From Aldrovandia affinis (Eukaryota; Chordata; Actinopteri; Notacanthiformes; Halosauridae): a stretch of DNA of 64,000 nt. Position numbers and translations under genes: made by a program. The stretch lies in contig JAINUG010000487.1 of assembly GCA_029706075.1 (NCBI GenBank), positions 124,001 to 188,000 of the forward strand. The letters are read 5' to 3'. The notes under the pieces were generated by a model. It was not told the origin of the DNA, did no database searches, and worked only from the letters and a program-made list of their open reading frames with translations. Shown here piece after piece: positions 23,335 through 36,245 of this stretch. How positions within the stretch are numbered: position 1 is the stretch's first letter; each line of letters opens with the position of its first letter.

Positions 23335-24432
23335 TCTAATACTCTGATCCTTTTCGGCGTATTATCAGCTAAACATTTTAAATATCTAATCCAATAATTG
23401 ACCCACCGCGACCGACTATAACCATAGCCCTAAGCGATCACAGAATGTGCCCTGCTGTTTCACAATGCATATGCGCGACACGACAAACAACACAACATTC
23501 ACTTGAGATTGTTCATCCTCCCTCCCGGGTATTAAATAGCGCCCTAATTCAAGTTATCGGCTGCATCTTGCCACACGTAATTATACGGTCTACTCCCTGG
23601 TCCTTTTCTGCGTATTATCAGAAATATTTGTATCCAATATCTATCCGATAATTGACCCACCGCGACCGACAATAACCATTGCCCTGACGATAACTTGATG
23701 GTCCTATATACACGCGTGACTAAGGCGTAGCCAATACTTAGGCTACCGGAGTAACAGTCACCGTAAGCCTAATGCAACATATCTCTCTCCGCGGAGTTCC
23801 GACTAGATCTAGTTTTCAACATGTTGTACAACAAGTAAAATATTCTCTTTTACAATGCGCAAGGCCAATGGAATATTTTACTTTCCCAGATATAACAGAC
23901 GCTCCCTTCGACCTCTTTTCGACCTAACCTGCCCGTTCGTTTCGCCTACCGCATCACCAGATTTACGCGATCATTCGTATCCGAAGCTAAATATTTTGAA
24001 TACCTAATCCCCAGACTGATCCACCGGTCCTACTCTATAACCATAGCTTGTTCCTTTAACCGTACTGTTCCCTCACATTAATGCTTACCAAGTCCTGATC
24101 AATAAGTTTATCAGCTAAGCATTTTAAATACCTAATCCAATAACTGATCCGCCTTTTCCGACTATAACCATAGCTAAACTTTTAGTCGACGTTCCTCTGT
24201 TATCGGTTAACCTCTTCAAACATTCAGTATACTGTTTAAACAAACTCTCTCCTGTGTCCCTGTAATTGCGGAACGCGAGACTCTCTGTTGCGTTACTCAC
24301 CTTCACTGACGGGAGCAGTCAAATACCACTATAATGGGTTTTGAATAAGGCCCCAACCTTTCTCTCTATTGCGCAACGGCGCATGTCTGGTCCCATCAGT
24401 GGAAGCGAGGCCGTTCTGTCGAGTGTCTGCAT
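23335..24432 (-). repeat. ERV leader copy 2
   Basis: On the minus strand this lies directly downstream of the primer-binding site at 24433-24450, so it is the untranslated leader and possibly the gag region of an ERV. Its part from 23580 to 24350 is the same as 1-115 plus 1320-1980. Four copies of a ~65-bp motif occur at about 23355-23430, 23617-23690, 23985-24050 and 24110-24176 (core AATCCAATAA then TATAACCATAGC). The site near 23692 is uninterrupted where copy 1 carries a hAT insertion. No gag frame is recognisable. Confidence 0.65.
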
Positions 24433-24450
24433 TCCCGGGTTTCGGCACCA
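24433..24450 (-). promoter_or_regulatory. Retroviral primer-binding site, tRNA-Phe type
   Basis: The minus strand reads TGGTGCCGAAACCCGGGA, an exact 18-nt complement to the 3' end of animal tRNA-Phe including CCA. It sits 3 nt inside the LTR-B end at 24454, the standard place for priming minus-strand DNA synthesis. This fixes the orientation of the element and marks 24454-24918 as its 5' LTR. Confidence 0.85.
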
Positions 24451-24453
24451 AAT

Positions 24454-24918
24454 TGTCGTGGAAAAAATAACTCAGCAGGATCAGAGAGAATTCCTTTAAA
24501 CAGTATTAAAGCTTTAATTACGAGCAGCTGCACAGAGACCCGTGTCACGCAGGACGGCGAATCTCCCGCCTTCAAATTCAAGTGAATATTTATGTCTAAC
24601 ACAACGGAAGGGGAGGGAACAATCACAAGGGGGAAGTAACAGGGCGTTAACTTACAGGTAAATGGAGCTATGGGCTAACATGAAGATATAACAGGTTGTT
24701 AGAACAGCCCTCCCAGGGTCTTAAACCAATGGGAAGGAGGTTTCCTGCCGTGGGAACGAACAACTGTTCTTTGAAGTTGTGGCGCGAAAAGCCCTTTGTC
24801 TGTTGGCGCTGTGGCCAAGTGGTCCAAACTGCAGCGTCACACTGAATTAATTAGTGTCTACCGTCCCCTGTGGATGTGGTCTAGCATTCCAACTCGATAC
24901 ACAATTTCTTCCTCCACA
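24454..24918 (-). repeat. 5' LTR (LTR-B) of a tRNA-Phe-primed ERV, 465 bp
   Basis: On the minus strand it runs TGTGGAGGAAG to CCACGACA, followed by a 3-nt spacer and the primer-binding site. It holds a CCCATTGG box, a TATA-like CATAAATATT and ATTAAAGC. A near-identical copy is at 18196-18662 and a 60-bp scrap at about 1985-2042. It is inserted next to (or within) a truncated minus-strand LTR-A that starts at 24919. Confidence 0.85.
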
Positions 24919-25881
24919 TGCGTAACATTAATCACTCGAAAATAATGGTGGTTTTATCCATAAATGGCTATTCCCATCTCTCCATCCCTCCCCTGGGGGT
25001 GGTCCCTTCTCAGCTAACTTTTACACCATATTGGCATTGTACCAAGTGCTTTACTCATCTATTTTCTAATGGTGGTTCTGCCAAGCTAAAAATAATGATT
25101 TATCCAAGCACCTTATATGGAATTTTATCTTACTATTAAGCAATGTTATCTCTGCTATGCTAGAAACAGTGACACAAAATAACTCAATACATTCTGTAAT
25201 ACATCCTGTGACCGCGTACAATTCTACAAACATCTTGTAACCACCTATACGTATACACACATCTTGTGACCGCATATAATTATACAAAACATCACCTTTC
25301 AGTGTATATGAGTGAGTGATTGTGAGTTTATATTCCAGCATATTTGTGTGAGTAAATGCAAGATTACATTCTCTACCTAGTTTCAACTCTAACAGTGAAT
25401 TTCTAACAACCGAATTATAGGAATGCTTAATATGTCATACACCAGTGCTGACATCCTATCCTATTGGGTTATACCTTACTATTTTGAGCTCCCACAGCCG
25501 GCTCTCATCATTCCTCCCCCCAGCCTTGCTTAGCTTGCCGATTGGCTTACATTTATTCTTGGCTAAATAATAGTTTACAGTTGTTCTTGGCTAAATAATA
25601 GTTTACAGTTGTTCTTGGCTAAATAATAGTTTAGAGCTCAAACCATTTGATCTAGAATACGGCTGCTGTATCAGCTCTGAATTTGCAGACAGATGCTTTC
25701 TGTCCTGGGTTCTCTGTGCTGAATCACATTCCCTGCACACAGCCTGGCTCTGTATAGGCCTAATCATAAAGGGACATAAGCATTCCTGTGGCTGACACGT
25801 GGGGTTCAGGTCGTCTACTCGGCCCTTGTCCATCACTGTCAAGTCTCATTTTTGTCTGTGGAGGGAATATTATCATCCTCA
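24919..25881 (-). mobile_element. LTR-A copy, truncated
   Basis: On the minus strand it starts TGAGGATGATAATATTCCC at 25881 and follows the LTR at 16072-17449 up to the ATAATGGTGG / TCACTCG block. It breaks off at 24919 where LTR-B begins, so the TATA, R and U5 parts are missing. A 28-bp unit (TTCTTGGCTAAATAATAG core) is present three times at about 25550-25633 where the other copy has it once. Confidence 0.75.
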
Positions 25882-27849
25882 CTGCTTCACAGCTTCCTTG
25901 GCTCTGTTGTTTGGTAAACAGAACAATAGTATGAGGTTATTTTCCTATTGTTCAGAAACTTCAGACAGCCAAGCCAGAAAGAGGAAACATTCAGGTTTCC
26001 CTGCACTGGACAATAACTATAAAGTAGCAATGGGAGAGATCTTCTGGAACAAACATGCTTAAATCTTGCACCCAGCCCTCCCTCACCCAGAAGATTTTAT
26101 ATTATTCAAAATGATTACACTCAATGAACATCTAACGGGTAAAGTATGCAAATAATGCCATAGGCCTGTAATTTCAATGTGTAATTCATTGTAATTTACT
26201 GTGATGTACATAGGAAAATTCAGTTTTTTTATATTATTCAAAAATATATAATCCATATTTCATGAAACTGATATATTGGTTGGCTTCACTTAAGAAAATT
26301 ACCATGCGTGGTTACATAAGGAAACAATGCATTTACATGTCCAAGCTGACATGATGGAGCCAAAACTACAAAGAAAAATAAAGAAAGGGAAGTACTGCTC
26401 TGGGTGCAAGTACTCTAAGTGCTTTAAGGATCTTCCACACATTTAATTTCTCCAAAATTATGGCTTCTTTGATGTGTATGAGCAAATGGATTGCGATCCA
26501 CTGAGTCTGCAATCTATTCTGTGAGAATCAGATATCAGTACCAGCACAGTGAGTCCCCTGGTTAAATAGATTACCCATTCTGTCTCTGTATGAAGTTCTA
26601 CATGATACTGACATGACCAGGAAACTGGTATTTTCACCAATTTGATCAAATCCAGTTTAAGAAATGGCAATATGTAGCTTAAAATTGCAATAAATTGATT
26701 CCAACACCTGCAGCAAACTGGCAAGTAAGAACATAAAATTGTACATAATTAACACACCATACCTGGTTTCTTGTAGTTGCAGATTTAAGGTGAAAACAAA
26801 AAAAACGATCATACTCTGTAGCTCTCCAGGTCCAGGATAAATAAACCACTGCCCTAACAATTCCTGCCAGCCTCATGATTAATAATGTCCCCCAACAAAA
26901 AACTGCTTATTTACAAATACTATAGATAGATCTATTTTCTCAGGGGGTTTTAGAATGACTTAAAAATAATAACAGTGTACAACTCGCTTACTTTCTGTCT
27001 GTTAGATGTATATTCTTCCATTTAGGAAAAACATTGATGTTACTGTTTTTTGTGACCAGTATTTCTGATGTTGGGATTAAATCTAACCACTATGGTCTTT
27101 TTTCTTCATTTGAGCAACAGGTTTAGGCTCTTGACCTATACACTTTTTCGTGTAACATAATTACACATTACACTTACACATAGTTTATAGTAATTGATAG
27201 CAATTCTAAAATGAGAAAACAAATTGCTGAATTTGTCACTCAAAGTTAGGGAAAAAGCACATCTTGGTTAGTATGAATCTGAGCCACATTGCAATGCTTC
27301 TTGAAAATACATTTACACTTATACGACAATGGATAGCATCATATCAAAAGGAAACAATTGGCTGCTTTTCCAAGCATAAATGTATAGGTTTTTACTCTGT
27401 TTAGTCTATGCCCCAGGTTATTACATATAAAATGGTAGTAAACCAATGTAGCATAAAGACTTACTTTATACTTTACAAGTATTACTAAGTGAAAGGGACA
27501 TTCACAAAATGTAGCTGAATCACATTCTTGGTGACAATAAACTACACCCCTTATACCAGAGCAATAGGTCTCACCCTGGGATTACAATGGGCAAAACAAA
27601 TGAAAGGACAGAGAACGGGATAATATTACAGTAGGCTGCCCTGCCATAGCTATTGACAGCCAGGAGCAGGCATACTGAAGCACCAAGAATAGAACAAAAT
27701 TGGACATCTAATCATTGACAATTGGACAATCTACTCATGGAGAAAATTGAGCCTGAAAAAAACTCAGCCATCTCTTCAAAATATATGCGCCAGTAGTGCT
27801 CCACGGCAGGGCCGTGATGGGGTTGTGGGGCATTCAGGATTCTGGCAGG
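25882..27849 (-). other. klf15 downstream region and likely 3' UTR
   Basis: No coding frame or repeat is recognised. The part nearest the klf15 stop (27849 downward) should be its 3' UTR. An ATTAAA on the minus strand near 26443 is one possible poly(A) signal, giving a 3' UTR of about 1.4 kb, but this is a guess. The rest is AT-rich and appears single copy within the window. Confidence 0.4.
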
Positions 27850-30518
<2,669 letters not shown>

Positions 30519-32265
30519 CCAGTTTGGAGTCCACTATACTGGGTCAGGCTTAATACAGATATTTTCAGTCCCACCAAAAAACAAAACCACAATAGAAATG
30601 ACACACAGCACTTTACCTGCAAATGAAGAGTGCACAGTTAGACATAGTTTTTTTGGCATTTTGAAAGTTTTTCCTAGGTCATAAAACAACATTTTAATTA
30701 CATTATATATTACTCACTGAATAGCGAATTGTAACTCATGATATATCATTGTAGCTAGGGTATGGCACATAATGTGATTTAATTATCCCAGTTGTATTAT
30801 AGATGCACCCTGTCAATGTTGTTACTGGGATAAGCTAAATCTCATACTGAAAATGAAAATAGAATTATTCCCATCGTGAGAAATAATAGCCATTAGCTCT
30901 CAGACCGCGTGAAAAACATCACCACCCTTGCAACGTGATCAAATGTTGTGTATTTAGTTCGCACCAACCCATTCCTTGTGTCATTGCTCCATACAAATGA
31001 GCAGTACCTAGTTCCAACACTCTAACTGGTGCTTCTTGTTGTCAGTCTTGGCTTGAATTGTAAAAACTGTCAGTCCTCCAAAAATGCGAGCTCATGTTAA
31101 CGTTAGCTACCTACCTAGTTCAATAACTATTGAATGCAATCCATTTTGAACACACTTTAATACACAGTAGTTCGCTAGCTAGCTCACATCTATCTATTAA
31201 TTTCGCCAGTTTCACAACTGGAACTAACTCGTGTCGGGAAGCTTGCCAAATCCAATGTTGTGAATGCAGTTATGACACAATAGCTAACTAGTGTCTGGTA
31301 GCTTGCAAGCTACATTGCCAAAGTGCGTGTCCAACTATTTGCAGTTATTTAACTAGCTAGCAAACTTAGCTAAAGTAAAAACACGATCTACGATTTCATA
31401 ATTAGCTAACGTTAGCTACCTATCTATCGTATATGTACCCACAATGACTTGTGGGATGTAACTACTTGTATCCTAACTTTTACATTTGCACATGTGTAAA
31501 ATACATACTTGCACACACAATTCGCTAGCAAGCAGGCAAACTTACATAATTAGCAGGCTGGCAATGTTACTAATAAAATTAATTTGTAACATTTTGTCGG
31601 ACCAGTTAGCTACCAAAGTAACGAACGAGAATCGATATTGACCACTTACATTAAAACAACGTTCTTTTCCATAACCATATTCCTAGAAGTTTTCTCTTTT
31701 CAGTTATTGTTATAAACAACCAAACGTCGTCTTTTCTACAGGTCCATGTTGGCATTCTATCAAGATTCAGGGGCCGTCACATGACTGCAAAGCATTGTAG
31801 CCAGGGGCTTGGATCCAATTGCACCGTTCTGATTGGTTATCGAAGAGAAGGCTCGACCTATTGTGTGAGGTCCTATTGGTTTGCTTGAAGGCACACGTTA
31901 CGGCTTATGAAGACGTCACCTGTTCTGTTTTGTCTTTCCCTCGCTTGCTACTCATATTCGTTTATTGTCAAGCATCACTTTCAACCATCCGTATTATTGT
32001 AAATTCATAAATCAGTAAAAATATGAGACAATACAAATCAACTAGCCTACTTTCGTTTTTGACATTATGTTTCATTTAAAAATGCCACAAGGCACTGGTT
32101 TCTAAGAAACACCTTTCATCTAAATAAACAGAATGAGCTAATGAGATAAACCATCCCAAATAAACGCTGTGCAATCCAAGCCACGTGTATAAGCTTTCCC
32201 ATTTCAATCTCCCCATGCAAACACACTAGTGACACTTTTATTTAATAGCCTTTTAATAGCCCTCC
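30519..32265. other. klf15 upstream region
   Basis: No coding frame is supported. The segment is AT-rich with several GTTAGCTA/TAACGTTAGC stretches, common in fish non-coding DNA. The klf15 promoter and 5' UTR should lie somewhere in 30600-31800, but I see no TATA box or CpG island strong enough to place the start. TGACGTC-like sites occur near 31910 (AAGACGTCACC). Confidence 0.4.
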
Positions 32266-32477
32266 AATTGACCCTTCGCTAAACCACGCCCCGAAACGCA
32301 GACTGGCCAATCACAGCGCAGTATTTGACAGACTCCGACAGAGGTCCGACACTCGTTACCCAGAGAGGTTGGAAGGAGATATACGTTTTTTATCCTTTAC
32401 AAAACCAAAATCAAATCCTGAAAAGTGTTAGCCAGCTAAGCTAACGTGGCTACGGTCTGGATATACAGCTCCGGGTT

Positions 32478-32702
32478 ACATTACATTACATTACATTACA
32501 GGTATTTAGCAGACGCTCTTATCCAGAGCGACTTACAGTTGACATTTCTTTACAATCCATTTATACAGCTGGATATTAACTGAAGCAATTCAGGTTAAGT
32601 ACCTTGCTCAAGGGTACAATGGCAGTGTCCCACCTGGGGATTGAACCTGCAACCATAACGTTACAAGCCCAGTTCCCTAACCATTATACCACACTGCCTG
32701 CC
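32478..32702 (-). mobile_element. tRNA-derived SINE with L2-type tail
   Basis: On the minus strand it has an A-box-like TGGTATAATGGTTAGGG, a B-box GGTTGCAGGTTCAATCC, a central domain with TACCCTTGAGCAAGGTACTT, and the 3' tail AGTCGCTCTGGATAAGAGCG ending in (TGTAA)n. These are the parts of a Pol III-transcribed teleost SINE that uses L2 LINE reverse transcriptase by sharing its tail. It looks full length and is inserted in the inverted-repeat element. Confidence 0.85.
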
Positions 32703-33215
32703 TTTTGTTGCCTTTTGGGTTGCAACGTTGGTCAAGTTAGACTAAATGTTAGCTTTGTTATTCGTGATCCAGCCAGCTTGCTAACGTTAAGATGTTACAG
32801 TCAAGCTCTAAAAAACCTGTGGGTAACGTTACCTTGATGTAAAAATGTAATACTATTTTTTCATTATAATTTCAGCACTTTGTCAATGGGAAGCCCAGTC
32901 CCGAATACCCAAATCTTGTGGAGGACTGGGCTGACACACTGCTGATATTTTTTGTTTTACAGAGGTCCAGGGTATGGAGCTACCTGTGGAGCTAACCAGA
33001 GTAATGTCGTTACAGCACACTATAGGCTACTAATGTTACGTTAGTTAACTAATGCTAGCTAACTTACTACTGAATGTAACGTTATATAGGCCTTTGCTTT
33101 TGAATGATTGTAATAGTGAATAGAGACCTACCCAGCTTTACAAGAACAGTGTTGCTCCTTAATGTCGTTGTCCTCTGTCTCAATCGCCAGGTGATGCAGT
33201 GGTTCACTTTTACTC

Positions 33216-33443
33216 TTATCTGTAGGCTTTCGCTTCTATCTTAATTTTTTTAACGTCATTTTGTTGCTGAGTCAGTGTGATATCTTGAATATAACCTTCA
33301 AATGCATATTGTAGACCCTTCTGTCTGCCTCTATCTGAAATCGCTTTTTCTATTTTCCAAAAATTTGACAATATTTCTCCAGGGAGTGCAGTTAGCGACA
33401 GTGCAAGCTTTCGGTGGCTCCGAAAACTTGACGGACTTAGCAA
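33216..33443 (-). pseudogene. Fragment of an ISL2EU-linked (SWIM/YqaJ-type) protein
   Basis: The frame is open for 75 codons, beginning close to the right inverted end. The part GLQYAFEGYIQDITL followed by KKIKIEAKAYR resembles the region found before the SWIM zinc finger in transposon-borne YqaJ-type proteins of fishes. It stops after AKAYR and no SWIM or nuclease part follows. The assignment is by memory of the family and is tentative. Confidence 0.45.
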
Positions 33444-33592
33444 CAGTAACTAAGGGGGGCGTGGTTTAGCGAAGGGTCAATTACTACAAAACAGCTCTAA
33501 TCAATATATTGTTGCAAGTAATGTGTGCCCTTTTTCCTTTGCATACAACACTCTACTCTGATTGCTCCATAAGCCATGAAGTAAGTGCCTAC

Positions 33593-34237
33593 TGTAACTT
33601 TTATAACAATGGAGAGATGGGAACAACACAAGGTCCAGGCAATCAGTTTAGTAAATATACAAAAGGCTTTATTATTATAAGATGACACTTGATACACACA
33701 CACACACACACACAATACGCAGGCCAAGGTGGCTTATTAAATTACTCCTTCTCTTTGCCTCAACTATGGGCCTCGTTGAGCAGCTAGAGATGGGGACTGG
33801 CCGTTAACGCTGGCCAAAGGGCTAAGCTGTACCCTGACCGACAAAATGCTACAATAAGGATCTTGCTAAATGCAGTCGTCAAGCTAAAATATTATAATAC
33901 TAGATTAAAACCAGAAGAGAGCAATCTGAACGACTCAAGGCAGGTAACGCAGAACACTTATCTGTGCACTCCGAGGAATTCAGTCTCTGTGCAAGTCTAT
34001 GATCTTCACAACCCCTTTTCACAAACGGCAGAGTCCCTAGCTGTCTTCAGTCTCAGCGCACACACAGCTCACCTCACAAAAGAGTCCCGCTTTTATTAGT
34101 CCAGTCCTGCTGTCTTGCAGGGCAATTAGTCCAGTCAGGTGCACTTAGTTAGGCGTCCATCCAGGTGCGTTAAATTAGGCTATGTGGGCATGGCAGGTAA
34201 ACTACGTGGGCGTGGTAGATAAACTCCATTCATCACA
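33593..34237 (-). repeat. LTR-like block
   Basis: On the minus strand TGTGATGAATGG (34237) leads to a TATA-like AATAAAAGCGGG (near 34098), AATAAAGCC (near 33670) and a GTTACA end (33593). The 4-bp flanks are CTAC and CTAT. A (CA)n tract sits at about 33697-33713. This arrangement fits a solo LTR of about 645 bp, but no second copy or internal part is seen. Confidence 0.4.
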
Positions 34238-34564
34238 CTATAATAAGGAAATAAAGTTACTCCACAATCCTGGCAATTTGGTACACTAAGTAATCATTTT
34301 ACATGAATGAATGTAAAATATGAATGAATATTCATCAATTTGTTTTTGTAATTTACAATTAACATCACTTGACAAAATAACCTTTTTTAGTGAAAACAAT
34401 AGGGCTGACCCCAACAAGATTTGTTTTGGTCAAACAAATGCACGAAAAAAAAAAGTTTTATCCAGCCGACACCTAGATTCACAGACCCCTAGATTGATCA
34501 CAGATGGCAGATAAATGACAGATTATTTTAGAGCAGTCTGTACATCCAAGCAGCAGTTGTAGAC

Positions 34565-34915
34565 CCCCGCTTCAAGCTACTTCCTTTTCTTTATGATGGA
34601 AAATGGGACGAAGCCTACATCTGTGTTTCCCAGCTGGCCGACCATTTGAACGCGGCGCAGCAGCCAGATCAAGGGCAAGCTGCGGGAGAGAGAAACACAA
34701 CGTCATCGGATGAAGAGGGGGAACCTGTGCCAAAAAAGTGAAAATGAGCAAGCAGCGGGACATTGAGATGCTGCTGTATGAAGAAGATGAGGAGAAAGAG
34801 GACCAAGGTGCTGACAGCAAGGACGAAATGAATGATTACCTGCAAGACCGTAGCAAAGTGGATTCAGGGCCGCTAGCTTGGTGGGGAAAAGAGATTTTAA
34901 ATCAATCCCAATGAG
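34565..34915 (+). pseudogene. hAT (ZBED1-like) transposase C-terminal fragment
   Basis: The plus strand reads FKLLPFLYDGKWDEAY, then an acidic linker (SSDEEGEPVPKK, stop, then YEEDEEKEDQGADSK) and LAWWGKEILNQSQ. The first block is the DPRFK-type motif of hAT transposases, and LxWW begins the C-terminal dimerisation region, which then breaks off. The DNA-binding and most catalytic parts are missing. The fragment is cut by a stop near 34738 and is not functional. Confidence 0.65.
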
Positions 34916-35191
34916 ACCAACCTGGTTAATTAAATAAAACATAGCCTACGCATTAGAATGTGTTATGGTTGTGGTCAAATAAAAGCATCAGCTATCATGT
35001 GGCCATACCGGAACTTCACAAGCGCAACGGCAGAATCTGCAAGCATGAAGCATGAGTTTTTTTTTCTTTCAGGTAATCTTGAACTCCGGCTCCATAAAGT
35101 GATTAGCCTATTGTTACTCATTTGTGTCATTCATTTAATAAAGTTATAAAACATGAGACAAGCACAGTGTGTATATTGTTGTATTTATTAA

Positions 35192-35601
35192 CCCCCACAG
35201 GTCCGTGCTTAATTCAGAGCAGCTTTGTGATTTTGGTGTCATCTGATATTTATCTATATTTCATCAACTCAACACATACTTACTCCAAAGTGTTTGACAT
35301 TTTTATTTGAAGGACAATCACAGCTACATTTATATGCCATCAATAGTTTGGTCAGTATCATATGCAGTTTGTAAATAGATCTACAAACACACAAGTTATA
35401 AAAGGCAAGGTTTAATTTCTGTCTAATTAACCTAATAAAAAAAATCTCATATTATTTGCCAGTGCTCAAATTGGAAAGTCGCAATTGTATGGTTTCTGTC
35501 AATGTTTTTGCCGCGTGTGTATGATGAAATCTTGCGAAGTTAGAAATATAAATACTTGTATTGCTGCTCGGATCGGCGGCGATCCAGCCGACCCTAAAAG
35601 G
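35192..35601. mobile_element. piggyBac-like MITE nested in the hAT
   Basis: It is flanked by TTAA on both sides (35188-35191, 35602-35605), the target of piggyBac elements. Its left end CCCCCACAGGTCCGTGC matches the right end (inverted) of the element at 60199-61384, and about 190 bp inside both ends are alike. No coding frame. Confidence 0.7.
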
Positions 35602-35837
35602 TTAAAACAAATTGGGTGTGTCATATAGAAAAAAAGAGTTTAGACCAATTGATTAATCTGAAAAAAACGGACGACTGTGGTCGACCAAGATTTGTTTTAG
35701 TCGGGGACAGCCCTAGAAAACAAAGAATCCTCTTGGATAAAACAGTACTACATTTTAAACACACAGTTAGCCTTTATTCTATATTTAAAAATATAATATT
35801 CATAGAGGTATTCAACTAGAGGGTATTCTGTATTTCC

Positions 35838-35990
35838 ATCAAATCAATCAATAAAAATGTATTTGAATAACACATTTTACAAAGCATTTGTCACAATACA
35901 CTTTACAGCAGGCCCTGGCCTGAACCTCCACAAAAGCAAAGACAACAATGGCAAGGAAAACCTCCCTTGGTGGAACAAATAGGAAAGCAT
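35838..35990 (-). mobile_element. LINE 3' tail fragment
   Basis: The minus strand contains GGGAGGTTTTCCTTGCCATTG and ends in an A/T-rich ATTGATTGAT tail, like the 3' UTR tail of the LINE at 54960-58075 (GGGAGTTTTTCCTTGCCACTG). It is a short truncated copy. Confidence 0.5.
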
Positions 35991-36039
35991 TTAATTTTCT
36001 TACTTCATGGAATCTAAATGGAAAATTTATGGAAAATAG

Positions 36040-36245
36040 TCTATAATGTCAGATTTAAAAAAAACAAAAAAGGTTTGCATATCTGGACACTGTGATTTTC
36101 ACCCATTCTTTACAAAATGTCTTAAGCTCCATCAGGTTGGATGGGGACCATTGATGAACAGCAATGTTCAAATCTATCCACAGATTCTCAAGGGGATTGG
36201 GGTGTGGGCTTTGACCACGCCACTCCAGTACATTTATGGCATTTT
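36040..36245 (-). mobile_element. Tc1/mariner transposase fragment
   Basis: On the minus strand it encodes a scrap with ...ECGVVKAHTPIPLRIC-type sequence; the plus strand text CCACAGATTCTCAAGGGGAT and GGGCTTTGACCACGCCACTCC is typical of the [19 protein letters not shown] region of Tc1 relatives. It lacks both ends and is broken by stops. A short block of GGTACGGCATGGCACGG follows at about 36258. Confidence 0.5.

Larger units (their letters stand above)
32266..33482 (-). mobile_element. DNA transposon with perfect 27-bp inverted ends
   Basis: 32266-32292 (AATTGACCCTTCGCTAAACC...) and the reverse complement of 33456-33482 are identical over 27 bases. The element is 1,217 bp, including a SINE inserted at 32478. 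Its right end carries a minus-strand frame (33443-33216) that resembles proteins linked to ISL2EU-type transposons. The palindromic AATT at both ends hides the exact target duplication. It is a non-autonomous relic. Confidence 0.7.
34400..35715 (+). mobile_element. hAT transposon relic, 1,316 bp
   Basis: The ends TAGGGCTGACCCCAAC and (inverted) TAGGGCTGTCCCCGAC match well, and the 8-bp duplication GAAAACAA (34392-34399, 35716-35723) is perfect. It carries a piece of ZBED-type transposase and a second, TTAA-flanked element at 35192-35601. The perfect target duplication suggests a fairly recent insertion, although the coding part is broken. Confidence 0.88.

Noticed and set aside
24433-24450. 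tRNA-Phe gene fragment
   Set aside because: Only the 18 nt including CCA match, and they sit 3 nt from an LTR end, as a primer-binding site does; genomic tRNA genes do not encode CCA.
30539-30616. Short intron upstream of the klf15 start
   Set aside because: Possible splice signals exist, but 78 bp is short and there is no independent support, so it is only mentioned under the exon.
32478-32702. tRNA gene
   Set aside because: A and B boxes are present but the body and LINE tail show it is a SINE.
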